The notes under the pieces: generated by a model
Seen by the model: the letters and a program-made list of their open reading frames with translations, nothing else
Databases searched by the model: none
Told to the model about the DNA's origin: nothing
Source of the DNA: Clavaria fumosa
Lineage: Eukaryota; Basidiomycota; Agaricomycetes; Agaricales; Clavariaceae
Direction: 5' to 3'
Length of the DNA stretch: 64,000 nt
Assembly: GCA_951802425.1 (NCBI GenBank)
Contig: OX637794.1
Coordinates: forward strand, 1,674,001 to 1,738,000
Position numbers and translations under genes: made by a program
In this document: positions 1 to 11,791 of the stretch, piece after piece
Numbering within the stretch: position 1 is the stretch's first letter
How the letters are laid out: each line of letters begins with the position of its first letter

Positions 1-614
1 GTGGGAATGGAGAGAGATGCCTTTTTGATGTAGAGAAAGAAGTTTAGTGATGAAGGGAGATCTGAACAGCGGGGTTGAATTTAAAGACGCACGATGATGT
101 CGAGGAGTGTCTCGCGTTTGACGTTGAACGGGATGTTTTTAATTACGATAGCAGTAGGTATAATCTCGTCGTCAGGTGAGTTGTTGGTGGGGGTCGTGAC
201 CTGCATGGGAGCAGGATGATGTTGGGGCATTGGAGGGGAGCTACCAGAAGATGAAAAATCCGAAGAGTTATGCGGGGGCGATAAAGAGCGACTGTCTGTA
301 ACGGCCGCAGCACTTTCAAGCCATTGCTATGTGTTAGTGAGAGCAAATATGAGTACAAGGTTGAAAGATCGATTTGAGTGGCGCACACTTGGAAGGGCAC
401 CCCGTGTGCCCTTTTGTCTGCTAGGCGATGGGCTGAGACCAAGAGGAGCGTACTGAGACTGGGCGGGAATGGGAGGGGAAGTCTGGAAGTAATGCTGTTG
501 TCTACCGTTGCCGCTTGGAGAGATTTGTTCGTAATCATAAGAGTCGTGGAGACGTTGCTGGGCCTGAGGAGACAACGACAAGGAAGAGATGTCTGGAATA
601 GGCGGGCTCGACAT
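1..614 (-). CDS. RRM RNA-binding protein, Pin4/Cip2-like (N-terminal part)
   Basis: Three exons are visible on the minus strand: 614 to about 350, about 329 to 93, and 20 to 1, with the gene running off the left edge. The start is the ATG at 614 (MSSPPIPDISSL). A Ser/Pro-rich, disordered leader of about 150 residues is followed by the first strand of an RNA recognition motif, IKNIPFNVKRETL, which continues across the 92-21 intron as DII-ASLSIP. That string is typical of the fungal Pin4/Cip1/Cip2 group of single-RRM proteins, which bind mRNA and act in cell-cycle and stress control. The RNP1 motif and the tail lie outside the window. The family call rests on the RRM start only. The first intron boundaries are approximate. 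Confidence 0.75.
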
Positions 615-924
615 GACAGACGACGGACGAAAAGGGAGGACGATGAGAGTCGTGCGCTGATGGGTGTGGTGATTAAGAGGAACGACGAGGACGAGGACGA
701 GGGGGAATAAAACCCGGAGGAACGCCGCTCAGCGAATCAAATAATAATTGATTTATCGTTTGTTTTTTTTTGAAATGAACCAAACAATCACGTAATATGA
801 CTAATGACTTACGTAAGTAAAGTACGAGATCAAGCGCTCTTCGACGAGGAAGCCTTTTCAGTCAGGCTGGACCTTTACTCTCTGTTCTGTCTAACCCACC
901 CACTTGTCGTGCTCGTCGCAGCAC
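615..924. promoter_or_regulatory. Divergent intergenic region, RRM gene / alpha-arrestin gene
   Basis: This 310 bp gap separates two genes transcribed away from each other, so it should hold both promoters. It is A/T-rich in the middle, with a T run near 765-775. I see no clear factor site and no conserved reading frame. Confidence 0.5.
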
Positions 925-3900
925 ATGAATGACCCTATGAATGCTTCGTCTCATCATCCAAAGATCAGGGTGGCCTTAACAGTCCCGAACTCAATTTGTG
1001 TCGCCGGTGCTTTTGTATCCGGTAGACTGGAAACTGAATGTCGCGCCGACAGAGGTTTGGGCATCGGCGTCATGATGGTAGAGCTCCTTGCAGTACAAGG
1101 TGATCGTCGCTTGGTGCTTTGCGATGATTGTTTGAGTAGTCGTCGGGGCACTCATCCTCCTTCCAAGAGCTTAGCTCGCGCGACCATGCCGCGACCTCGA
1201 CCTTCTTACACAGTCGTCGTTGCTTCCAAGGGCCGGGGCTTCCGCCCTCGAACGCCGTGAAGGCCTACCCTTTAGTTGGCGATCCACCTTTACCTGCCGA
1301 CTTCTTTCAAGCTCGTCGTGGGCTCTCCACTTTCGATTTCCAGTTCCGACTCCCCCGTTCATCTCCTGCCTCAATCAGTTTTGGCGGCGGTCTCGCTCGC
1401 GTCAAATACGAACTACGAGCGACAATAGAGGTGTTTTGGAAAGGCGAGATGCGGCTCATTACGGACAAACGTGAGGTCGATGTCGTGGACATTTTCGAGG
1501 AGAACTTCAATACAGTCGAGCCAGAAGGTGTCGTTGTCGGGGAGAACGGGAAAATTTGGGTACAGGGCAGAATTGTCGGAGGATTTATAGTTTCGGGCGA
1601 AAGCGCTTGCGTTGAGTTGTTCGTTAAAAACCACTCCGCAAAGAGGGTGGGCAAATTGTTCGAATGTATGTGTTCGAAAGTTGCTTAATTTCTCCCATCA
1701 GAACTCTGGTCTGTCTATCACCCTCTCGCGGAGGCTGCATCTACCTGGACAGCCTACAGCACAGAGAACACCTTTGCAAATATCGGATACTTTGACCACA
1801 GTAGCCTTTCGCGGGCCGGAGTATGTCGTCAATCCTGGTGTTCAAGGGGTGGCAAATTTAGTATTTGATGTACCAAAGCACGCCCGCGGCGTGAAAGGAG
1901 GTCCACGCGATGATGACGAGAGCGAAGTTCATCAGACAGAGCCCTTGTTCGAAGTGAGGTCTTTCGTCGACATCAAGCTCCTGATGGGGATTGGAAGGTG
2001 TGTTGCAGAATTGTTGTCCAATACTCGTTAATGCCGCTCATGCCCAATCACACTACCTAGCAAGGATATACAGCTTCTCCTGCCCGTGATTATCATCCAC
2101 CCCCTTGCCGTTGCAATGCTCCCGCCCGATTCGAGATACCTTTCCGCTCCGCCGGTCGTCCCAGAACTTGCACGTCCATGGGATAAACTCTCAGACCCTC
2201 CCTCCGGACCCTCGCCATCACCACTCGGCCATCCCGCTCAGCCTATCAATTACCCACTCCAACCGTATTATGACCGCGGACAGATATGGTTCTCTTCACC
2301 TTCCGGCCTGCCAGACTATCCAGATTTGTACTACACCCCACAACCGCAACCCGGGCAATACTACCTCCCACAACACTCTCCACCGCTTGGCCGAGTCATG
2401 AGATCCTCCAGTGCAGGCCCCCTCAACCCGTCTGCATATCCCTTACTTTCGCCCACCGCTGCAGTTTTTCACCCACACCCGCTGTCAATGGAGCCCGAGA
2501 AAGGGAAAGGTCAAAGGGCATTGCGCATTTCGCATCACCTGCGCCAAACCTCGAGACACCGCTCAGCATCACCTCCGTCGCACCGCTTTCCCCGACTTGG
2601 GCCCAGGCCTCTGCCAGCGCCTCCGCATGACGTTGGACTTGCTGCGATGAGCCGCACGCCCCAGGTAATTGCGGCTGTGTCTGCATTGACTGACCCGCAA
2701 CAGAGCATAGTGCATTCACCACGGCCGGTGCAATCACATAAGAATTCTTCTGCAGACCTGTCCACACACGCTTCGTTAGCGAGGTGCGAACAAGTTGAGG
2801 ATCTAGAGCGCATGGCGGCCGAGGCCGGGGAGACAAACCCAGATGTCTCACGCAAATTATCTACAACAGCATCTGATTCCCTCCCTGGCGCTTCCACCGA
2901 ACTGAGAGAGTGCCAAAGTGATGACAGATTGTCTCCAGAGATGATGGGCGACGGGACATCGTCTGAGGGTCCCAACCCGCGCAAGGATGCGATTCAGGAT
3001 ATGCGGCTTACGGAAAACCAGGGCCATGCAGTAGCAGCTTCACATTTACCGCTCACCCATTCTCCCGTCCATCCGACGCCTCCAACGCCGCTGAATGCGG
3101 TCACGCCAGTTAGAGTCTCTCGACGTGCGTCCGAAAATGGGCTAGAAGCACTTGAGCGCCGGTTGATAGCAGACGTGGGCACGCGCAAGGGACCCATGCC
3201 TCTTCCGATCTCGATACCACCGCCGAACGCGGCCCGCGAACCGCTGCTTGATTCTGCCATCTCTAGCCTCACGCTCGCTGATGGTGGTTCCCCGGATGAG
3301 GACGGGCGGACACACAAGGCAGGCCAAGCGACACGATCTGAGAGCGGCGGCAGCGCCAAATGGGACACGAGCTTTGAAGGAAAGGGAAGGCCAAGCTTTG
3401 TCGTGGGGGATCCCGTGGCAGGGTCCTCGAAGGATCCTCCCGGCAGGAGAGATGGGAAGAGCGTGACGCGTACGGATGGGAAAGTTGTTTGTAGGAATCG
3501 AAGATCTGTGCATGGGCGAGTCGCTGCTTGGTTGGGAGCAATCGTTCCTGATCACCCCCCTGACGATGCTCCGCAGCCCATCACTCCCTCTCCCTCCATT
3601 TCGCCATCGAGTGTGTCGGCGACACTCCCACAATCCTACGACAATGCGTCATGCTCAGTGGGTAATGAAAACGTGCAGACGGAGGTTTGCGCGGTGCCGA
3701 ACCCAAGATCTTCCGGGTTTGTGCCCGTCGGAGCATTCAAACGGGAGACTCTGCCACCACGTGCCCCACGGACTCCTCAGGCTGCTACCCCTTTAATCCA
3801 CGCTGTACAGGAGAGTAGTCGTAAGTCTCCTCAGTCCCCTATGGCCGATCGCGTCACCACACCCCGATCTGCTGGACAGTCCGAGAAGACGGACATTCCG

Positions 3901-4566
3901 CACCGATTCAAGAAGCATCTTGTGTCCCCAAATTCTCTGATTTCACCTCGTGAGCCGGAGGTCAAATACGACGTGAGATCTGCACGTGGTGGACGAGGGG
4001 GCCAAGTGACTGCAGTGACTGCCCTCTGGGCGTCGGGTGCCCTGCAAATGGATAGGAAACTGGAGAGAAAAAAAACGGCCGCCGAACCGCGGCTGTCCCC
4101 AGTACCCTCACCTGCGCGTGCCACAGCCGCTGGAGTTTCTCTGTCGCCGAATACTGCAGCAGAGTTGAAGCCTAGAGGACGCATAGTGAATCACCTGCGG
4201 GGTCCTGCAGAGTCCGTTAGTGTCCTTGAGGCCCAAAGACAATCTCCTGAGGTGAAGGCATGCCGTAGCAAAACCAAAACTAAGCCTCTATTCACGAAGA
4301 CGCCTTTCGTACCCGCGGTTGTCTCCTCGTCTTACGCGACGCCTATGCTGTCGTCCAGCGCCTCTCTCGCCCGCCCTCCTCTGCCATCTGGAGAACGCCC
4401 TCCTCCGCCCTCCAAGGCGATGCCAGGGATCGCTGAATCGGAACCAGTGACGGGCAAGAGCCCAGTCAGCAGCATTGATATTGCGACAGCGCCTCTCAGG
4501 ACTGCTGGCGACCTTGCTTTTGGGCAAGCTAGACTTCGAGATCTCATTAAAAAATATCAAGCATAA
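925..4566 (+). CDS. Alpha-arrestin-like trafficking adaptor
   Basis: Four exons join in frame: 925-1099, 1168-1646, 1702-1997 and 2061-4566, giving about 1151 residues. The first ~350 residues form an arrestin fold: PKIRVALTVP at the start, then LARVKYELRA, a KREVDVVDI strand, ITLSRRLHLPG and the closing DIQLLLPVIIIHP. The remaining ~800 residues are Ser/Pro-rich and disordered. Alpha-arrestins link membrane permeases to the ubiquitin ligase Rsp5, causing endocytosis. A possible PY-type motif, LPDY, lies at 2308-2319 just after the arrestin domain. No perfect PPxY was seen. The start ATG at 925 is the first in frame; a TTG 21 bp upstream is unlikely. The last short C-terminal segment (FGQARLRDLIKKYQ) looks helical. 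Substrate unknown. Confidence 0.85.
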
Positions 4567-4900
4567 CCTGACTGATTCTGTTATCATCACTATTTACTGA
4601 CTGTTCATGCTCGATGATGATCGATGACCTCTGACATTACTATGAGTGCCGTGCCAGAGTACAAGAACCAACGAACTGTAAATACATAGCCACAGGTTCA
4701 AATATTAGCAAATAGTTACATAATAAAAATCTACTATTTGGTTATATTTATCTCTTGATCGTCGTCGTTGTGTCTCCTTTTTTCTTTTTCTTTTCAAAAT
4801 TGCCCAAACAAAGCCAAAACAACACACTTTAGTAGCCACCAAGCCCACCTCTCCCTTTCCAACTCCTCTTTATATACGACTACCATCCTTGACTCACTCC
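4567..4900. other. Intergenic region with pyrimidine-rich tract
   Basis: The region holds the 3' end of the arrestin gene and the promoter of the nucleoporin gene. A strong C/T tract (about 4770-4860) precedes the start codon, as is common in fungal core promoters, with a TATATA-like run at 4870-4876. No gene is seen. Confidence 0.5.
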
Positions 4901-7900
4901 ATGCTGCCCATGTCGTCGTCTCGTTCACACAATACTCAGCAGAAACAGCGAGGAAAGAAGCTGGGTCGCTCTCAGTCTGTCTTGAGCTCGCTCAAGAGCC
5001 TCGTCACTGGAATCATTGGTCTCGGCGCAAACAAACCCGCCGAGGACTTTGAAGAATCACCCGGGAAACGTCGCGCTCTCGGCCAGCCTCTCTCAAACGG
5101 CGTGGTCTCAGACGACTCCGTGCGCTCGAAGAGGCTCAAAGTAACCAACCCCAACGCGATTGTCGCCGTTCAGTCTCTCATCGATCCCGCACCCCTCGTC
5201 ATCAAGTCTACTCCGCAGCTGCCACAAGAATATCGACAGCTCGTTTCTTATATTTATGCACGCGAATCCTCGTCGGCGACCACTGTTCCGCCAATGTCTT
5301 CTCCTCCCCCTACTCCCCCTCCTGATCGTCGTCCGCTCGCTGCTTCGCAGTTAAACTCCCATCCTCGAGCCTTACCCCGCACTATGTCTATGGACCCGCC
5401 CCGTCTCGATCCCCCATCTCGTTTAGGACAAGGAACGCCAAAACCGTATAGCCGCGATGTGTCTATGCGCCCAGCCTTTCCTTTGGAAAGACGATCCTTA
5501 ACCCGGGACGTCTCCATGCGGGACATATCCGTCCGTCCACATCCTTACCGTCAACAATCGGAGGCCCGTCAGCAATCCTCATTCCGTATGCGCGGCTCCA
5601 TGTCTATCACTCCGAAACCAACCGGTAAAGGCTACGGCCCCTCGCCTCCACGCTTTCAACGTGACCGGTCCCAGCCACCCGCCATCACGAGCCTCAGGTC
5701 AAACCCCACGTTCGTCAGAATGCCTTCTGGATCCACCGAGACACAAGACCTCCACATAGAAACACTCGGTATGCTAGAAGCTTCCTTGCCGGTGAGCCAC
5801 CTCTCGCCCTTGTTGTTTTGTCTTCCGCATGCTTACATAATATTTGATCCACTTTCCTTTCCAGGCCCGTCCACCGGGTCGTCAGCGCAGCCTTTGCCCG
5901 TCCATACCGTCTTCTTCATCTGCACCTGATCCTGGTTAGTCCACAAGCGCCACTTGTGGATTTGGCACTAATCTTTCGCTCGCAGCGTCACTATCAGACA
6001 AGCTTATCCGGGACCTTGATGCCTATAGAACACCCTTTACGCCCACTCGCCTCCGCGGGTCCTCAGCTGAGAGCATAGAGCTTCTCAAGGCACCGACAAG
6101 GGATATGACTCCGATCCTTATGGATGACCCCGCGGCTAAATCTGGTTATGGTCGTCTTGGCCAAGGAAAGAGAAAGCGGGAGTCCGATGACATGCACGAA
6201 GGTAAACCCTTTTCAGGCAAAGGCGGCCTCCAAAGGCTGCTTTTACGTCGCAAGGAGGAACTTGAGGAGCAGGAGGCCATGCACGTCCAGGGGAGAAAAC
6301 TCAAGCGAGATGCATCAGTTACGACTGAGTCGCCTCCCACACGCTCTGTGTCGCCCCCGTCTCCCCCTGCCCCAGGCAAATCGAAGTCAAAATCGAAGCT
6401 GGCGCCGCCGGTGCCTCCCGCGTCCTCCTCGTCAACGTCGTCTAGAGCTGCCACTCCGAGTGGTGCCCCGGAGCAGTCGTCGCTGCGCGTCGGCCGCTCC
6501 CGTGCGTCTCGTGGCCCGATTGCGCGTCCGGCGAATCGGCCGAACAAGGTTCGATTCTCGGCTTCGTATGAGGAAGAAGAGGACCGTCCAGCTGAGGATG
6601 ACACCCGGGAGCGCGACAGGGAGCAGGACTTGCTAGAGCTCAAAGAAGCCGCGAAGCATGTGCCCGTGTTCAACATTCCAGCTGGTTTCTCCTTTCTCAA
6701 AGAGGTATTTGACGGCAATTTTATCCCGCGATCGTGTTCATCTACTGATTTCCTTGCGCGTCAGGGACCCCCGGTGCAATCGATTCCCAGCAAGGGAGAC
6801 GAACCGCCGATCGCAAGTTTGCCGTTCTCGTTCGAGAGGCCGGGCTCTGCGCCCAATTTGGATGCACCCACTCAAAACTCTGTGTCTGCTTTTGCAGAGC
6901 AACCAGGAAGATCTTCTGCACCTCCTACCTCGGCTTTTGCCCCAATCACGTCGTCTGCGTCAACCGTACCGTTGGCACCTATAACGCCCGTCGTTGTGTC
7001 TGCAGAGTCGGCCGTCAATCCGCCTTCAACAGGCGGGTCCATTCCTAACTTCTTTGCCAACTCCACCATTTTCTCTAAACCTACCGCTACTGTGACGCCT
7101 CCTCCTGCCAGCTTTAGCTTTGGCTCGACGACTAACCCTCCTCAGCCTGTCAAAGATGCAGTCAATCCACTTTGGGAGTCTGATAACGCCAAGAGGCAAG
7201 CCTCACCTCTTATGTCGCCCTTCCTTGGCGGCAATGACAAGAAGCTCTCGGGCGATCCTAACGCGCCCAGCTCCGGTGCTGCTGCGTCTACGAACACTGT
7301 CACGCCCTTGTTTGGTGCCCCACGCCCGGCTCCTGCGCTTGCTCACGTCCCCTCATTCTTTGGATCCAATTCAAATGCTACATCTGCACAGACTGTCTCA
7401 GCCTCCGAGCCGAATGTAACGACCGCCCCTTCTGCCGAAGCCCAGGACGCTCCTCGCGCATCTGCCCCGAGCGTCTTTGCAAATCCTTTTGCTAGTGCCA
7501 ACAGAGCTGCGAACGACTCCGCGTCGAGTAGCTTTGTCTTTGGCGCCGCCGTCAAGCCGGCTGCCGAACAGAGTGCACTGAGCGCTCCTGCGCCGTCGAC
7601 GTCAGCTCCCGAAGTCGTCCCGCCGCCTCTCTTCTCATCCGGCAGCACCGCTTCTGTGTTCGGTCCCGCGTTCGGCGCGCCGCCAACAGCGAATACTGGC
7701 GCTATCGTTGCCCCGGAGCCACCCAAGTCGGCGTTCAGCTTTGGCCTGGCGGTAGCTGGGACTGCCCCTCCTGCAAAGCCCACATTCGGCTTTGGCTCGC
7801 CAGCGGCTGCGTCTGGTGGTGGTGGCGGAAGCAACACTCCCACACCCGTTGCGGAGACGCCGAAGCCTGTGTTCAGTTTCGGGACGCCGGCGGCGACTGC

Positions 7901-9500
7901 GACCTCGACCACGACCGCTCTTTCTGGCGCTGCACCCGTTCCGGAGCCATCGAAGCCGACATTTAGCTTTGGGACCTCGGCTGCGCCCGACGCCGCGCCT
8001 GCTTCGGGACTGTCGAAGCCGACGTTCAGCTTTGGGGCCGCAACCGCACCCGCTGCTGCACCCATTTCGGAGCCGTCGAAGCCAACGTTCAGCTTTGGGA
8101 CCCCAGCCGCGTCCGCCGCTGCCCCTGTTACCACAGAGCCGTCCAAGCCTGTGTTCAGTTTTGGACAGACGGCCTCTGGCGCTGCGACACCTTCGGCCCC
8201 AGCACTGAGCTCCGCAAAGACGACCGTGACCGGCTTCGGTCAGGATGTGGTCGGCGCTGCACCAGCGACATCTATGTTCGGTCAACCATCCGTAGCGGCG
8301 ACTCCGCAAGCATTGGCAGCTCCGAAGCCGTTGTTTGGTGGGATCGGTGCAGGAGGGTTTTCGTTCAACCAGAAGTTGGTGGACACGAATTCGGCTATGG
8401 ACATGGACATGTCGAAGCCGTCGCAGCAGCTGTTTGCGTTTGGTGCTGCAGGCCCCGTCGCGCCATCTGCTGAGCCGGAGAAGAAGTCGTCCCCGTTCAA
8501 CTTTGGTGGTTTCCCCCCGTCCGTGTCGACAATCGAGCAGAAGCCATTTTCGTTTGCTGGGACGGCGGCGAGTCCGTGGGCCTTTGGGTCCTCCAGCGCG
8601 GGTGGCAACAACGCCAATGCTACTACGACAGCACAGACGTCAACAAAGTCGTTTATCTTTGGCGCGGGACCTTCGCGGCCTCAGACGCCTAAGAACACGA
8701 TGGATATGGAATGTCGGATGGAGGAAAGCCCGGTGCCGGCGAGGGAGAGCATGTATGCCAATGGTGTGAAGGAGACACCGAAGTTGAATGGGTTCGGGAC
8801 CGGGATCTTCGCTCCAAGCTTGGGCAGCGGCCAAGCCCCTCTACAGAATGGGACGTCCTCGCCGTTTGCTTTTGGAGGGGCGACGGGGACGAGTAGCAGT
8901 GTGTTCGGTGGAGCTGGTGCGAAGATGGGGGAAACGCGACCGTCAGCGTTCGGGCAACCTGCTGCTCAGTCTGGGAACAATTTCTCATTCCACCAGGCCA
9001 AGTTACCAGGCATTGACACGTCTCGTCCATCATCCACGCCTACCTTTACGTTCGGTGCTCCTACTCCGACTTCTGCGAACGGGGGACCTTTCGTATTTGG
9101 CGGTTCCTCTCCCCTTGGCAATGGCATGGGCGGCACGTCTGTGTTTAACACTGGCAACAGCAATACAAACAACGCAGTCCAGACGGGCTCGTTTGGGCTC
9201 ACGCCGACTGGGCCGCCGCCGGCATTCACGTTTGGCGGTAGCCAGCCTTCGTCTCCTGCGAGTGTGGGAGGGAACCTCCCGCAGACGCCTGTTGCTGGCG
9301 GCGGTGGCGGCAGCGTATTCACTTTTGGAGCCGGAACTGGAGCTGGAGGGACGCAGTCGCCATCGTCACCCTTCTCGACCCCGCCGGCTCCTCCTGGCGG
9401 CGCGTTGTTCACGATCGGGTCCGCCCCGCCCCCGCCGCCACCTGGATCTAGGCCGATGAAGAAGCTTCCCAGGAGAGGAGGCGCAAAACGCTCGGGATAG
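4901..9500 (+). CDS. FG-repeat nucleoporin, Nup1/Nup60/Nup153-like
   Basis: Exons 4901-5791, 5865-5934 and 5986-9500 join in frame to about 1491 residues. The N-terminus has a short amphipathic stretch (SSLKSLVTGIIGL) like the membrane-binding helix of Nup1/Nup60/Nup153. A charged middle follows (FSASYEEEEDRP), then FNIPAGFSFLKEVF. From about residue 700 onward it carries many FSFG, FGxG and FG repeats separated by Ala/Pro/Ser linkers. The tail is strongly basic (RPMKKLPRRGGAKR). FG repeats form the permeability barrier of the nuclear pore and bind karyopherins; the basic end and the N-terminal helix point to the nuclear basket. The assignment within basket Nups is inferred from layout. A second ATG at 4910 is an alternative start. 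Confidence 0.85.
7111..9410 (+). repeat. FG-repeat coding region
   Basis: The DNA encodes repeated FSFG or related FG cores at uneven spacing, with codon-level divergence, so this is a protein repeat rather than a recent DNA tandem repeat. Because the bias is strong, long antisense and shifted frames are also open here; they are shadows. Confidence 0.8.
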
Positions 9501-9809
9501 AAAAAAAAAAGAAATCCCAACCTTTCTATTCATGGCTTGTCGTTGGACTGTTTTTCTTCCCCGCCCTCATACGTCTCTTCCTCACGCTCATCTCTGGCCA
9601 TTCTTATGGGAGTGCGCCTCATAAAACTCCAATTGATATTTTCTTTTTCCTCCCTTTCTCTTCTTTCATTTCCTCCTGTACTCCCTCAATCCCTGACGAC
9701 ATTTTCTCTTTCACCTGTTTGCATCACTTCCCATTGACGGCCAGCTCTCACGTATTTCTGTATCAACCTAGGGAGATCTTTTTTTTTTTCTTTCTCTATC
9801 TTTCTATCC

Positions 9810-9960
9810 GGCTCAAGGCCAAACGCAGCATCTCCTGTCTTCATCCTCGCACTTCTCATGCGATTTTTTTGTGTTTCTCCCCCATCCAGGCTCAAGGCCA
9901 ATCCAGCAATTTTCTTTTTTTGTCGTCGTCTTCACCACGCACTTCAGAGGCTAAAGGCCC
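9810..9960. repeat. Three spaced GGCTCAAGGCC-like words
   Basis: GGCTCAAGGCCAA occurs at 9810-9822 and 9890-9902, and GGCTAAAGGCCC at 9949-9960. Each is followed by a T-rich run and a CGCACTTC word, so the block looks like a degenerate tandem repeat with units of about 80 and 60 bp. Function unknown. Confidence 0.5.
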
Positions 9961-10370
9961 CATGATTTCATCTGTTTTTACACTACCTCACACTATGCAA
10001 ACACGTCTTACTATAAAAATCTTGGGTATCTCTTTCAAAAAAGTCAATTCAGTGACAATACGTCCAAGCCCCAAGTGGCCCCCCACGCCTCTGGTTTGTC
10101 GAAGAGTAAACCGCCGTGGCTTCCGAAGTAATCTACTTTGTTCCTTCCAGCCGAACATGCTGCTGTTCAGTCTGCGAACGATATTCACTCTAGCCAGCCG
10201 GCCGCCGTCGATCTAGAGCCGAGGGCGAGTACGTTCGACGCGCTCGATTGCCTGGATTAAGGTTGGGGATGATGCCGCTCTCGTAGTCCGCGATTATTAT
10301 TATTGTATTGTAATCATAACACGCATCAAGGGCTGGATTATTGGCGCGCGGAACGGTCACGTGTCAAATA

Positions 10371-10393
10371 GTTGAGACGCGAAACGTCTCAAC
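10371..10393. repeat. Perfect 9-bp inverted repeat (hairpin)
   Basis: GTTGAGACG at 10371-10379 and its exact complement CGTCTCAAC at 10385-10393 enclose the loop CGAAA. It lies in a gene-free stretch about 12 bp right of a CACGTG hexamer. Confidence 0.7.
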
Positions 10394-10548
10394 AAACGTA
10401 GAGTCGCACGATCTCAGAGTGGACATTGTCTTCTCCAACCTCCTCCTCTTCCAGTGGCTGGATTAGCTCGTTCAAGGCGGGTGTCCATTATAGGCGAAGG
10501 GGCCGTGAAATTCTCGTATTTCAAAACATGATGAAGATCTGATAGAGA

Positions 10549-10662
10549 TCCTCAGTCGTAGTACGGAGACTAATATCGAGCAACTTATTGATCTAGGTAA
10601 AGAGTGAGTAAGTGAATATACTGTGTACATACCCTCAGTTGTAGTACGAAGACTGAGGGTAT
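10549..10662. repeat. Imperfect direct repeat, second copy an 11-bp hairpin
   Basis: A word of the form CCTCAGTYGTAGTACGRAGACT occurs at about 10550-10571 and again at 10633-10654. In the second copy the flanks extend into a perfect 11-bp stem, ATACCCTCAGT (10629-10639) with ACTGAGGGTAT (10652-10662), around a 12-nt loop. The first copy has lost most of its stem. Confidence 0.65.
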
Positions 10663-11047
10663 GCCATCGAATCTAAAAGCACAATGATGTCTTCTGCCAT
10701 GCCACTCGTGCTGCTAACGCGTCAGCCGGCATGGAATAATCAGCGACAAGACGACTACACACGTATATGGGCCTTTGGGAGTCCCACTGTTCCCGAGAAT
10801 GGACTTAGCAGCATGCTTCCACCGGCCTTGCTGTTATGTGGAAAATTCAATCTAAATCCTATGTATGGAAAATATGTCTGTTTACTGTAACCACAGTTTT
10901 GAGTTTTGACATGTCTGACCACAGATTCATCCCTCAAAATATCATTGTGCATTTGTGTGCAATAAAATTATTAATAATAATAATGCCTGCCACACATGAG
11001 TCATATCAAGAATGAGAAGGTGAGGGGATAGCAGCATGGTATGCTAT

Positions 11048-11791
11048 TCATGCAAGGCCTATTCCGAGGGTGGTGCCGATGAGGAGAGCCACCACAAGGC
11101 TGGAAAATCCTTTGATGCTGAGCTTGGTACTCCCGCTCATTGACATGGCCGCATCCATGGGGTCCGTCGGGGTAGGTGTAAACATAACCGTCGAGGTTCC
11201 AGTTATCCTCACTGTCGTGGTAATAGCGTAAGCGTCAATCAACTCTGTCGTTGAAGGTGTCGTCGATGTCACCACTGAAGTCCTCGTCGTCGATGCCACC
11301 ACTGAAGTCCCCGTCGTCGATGCCACCACTGAAGTCCTCGTCTTCGATGTCACCACTGAAGTCCTCGTCGACGTCGCCGTTGAAGAGGACACCGTTGCCA
11401 TAGAAGAGTAGTCATGTAGTGAACCTATAAAACACATAGGATATATAATTAATTCTCCCTCCAGTTGAGAATCATTCACGTACATTGATGCGCAAAATCG
11501 AGAGCCGAGTCGTTTGCTGTCTCTGATCCGCAGTTACTCAGGCAATTGCCTAGCCCGGACAGCAAAGGGCAAATGCAATCGTAAGTTGGCCTGACAATTG
11601 GAGAAGAATTTGAGTGATGCACCGGCAGCACCGATGACACTTAGTCCAAATCCCGGGACTTACATCATTTGGCACGGTATATTAACTTGCAAGCAGTTCC
11701 GGACACATGACCCTATAGTCAAAGCTATGAGTGGCGAGGCCTGAACAGGTGTCTGAGTGTTTGTTGGTGGAAAGTCGCAGTACATAGACAT
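11048..11791 (-). CDS. CFEM-domain, GPI-anchored cell-surface protein
   Basis: Three exons are supported: 11791-11664, 11590-11484 and 11424-11048. Joined, they give a region with exactly eight cysteines in CFEM spacing: CVRNC, then IPC, YDCIC, GNCLSNC and a last C in HQC. A Ser/Thr-rich stalk follows, with short repeats of the type TRTSVV. The C-terminus is a hydrophobic stretch (SSLVVALLIGTTLGIGL) after small residues, as expected for a GPI anchor signal. CFEM proteins sit in the fungal wall or membrane; some bind haem, others act at host or surface contact. The ATG at 11791 is only the first in the frame and no signal peptide follows it, so a 5' exon is probably missing from this model or the gene is decaying. 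Confidence 0.7.

Larger units (their letters stand above)
9501..11047. other. Gene-poor 1.5 kb region with hairpins and short repeats
   Basis: No conserved reading frame or recognisable RNA gene is seen. The left half is T/C-rich and contains three copies of a GGCTCAAGGCC-like word. The right half holds two perfect inverted repeats and an imperfect direct repeat of about 24 bp. A CACGTG hexamer lies at about 10359. It could be the 3' UTR of the nucleoporin gene plus a degenerate mobile element or an unrecognised non-coding RNA. Confidence 0.45.

Noticed and set aside
7343..8146. Long antisense open frame of 267 codons opposite the FG-nucleoporin gene
   Set aside because: It mirrors the biased FG-repeat coding strand; its repeats (PKLNVGF) are the reverse reading of the nucleoporin repeats.
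10505..10530. Short string GTGAAATTCT that recalls small-subunit rRNA
   Set aside because: Only about ten bases match and flanking positions do not follow the rRNA sequence; treated as chance.
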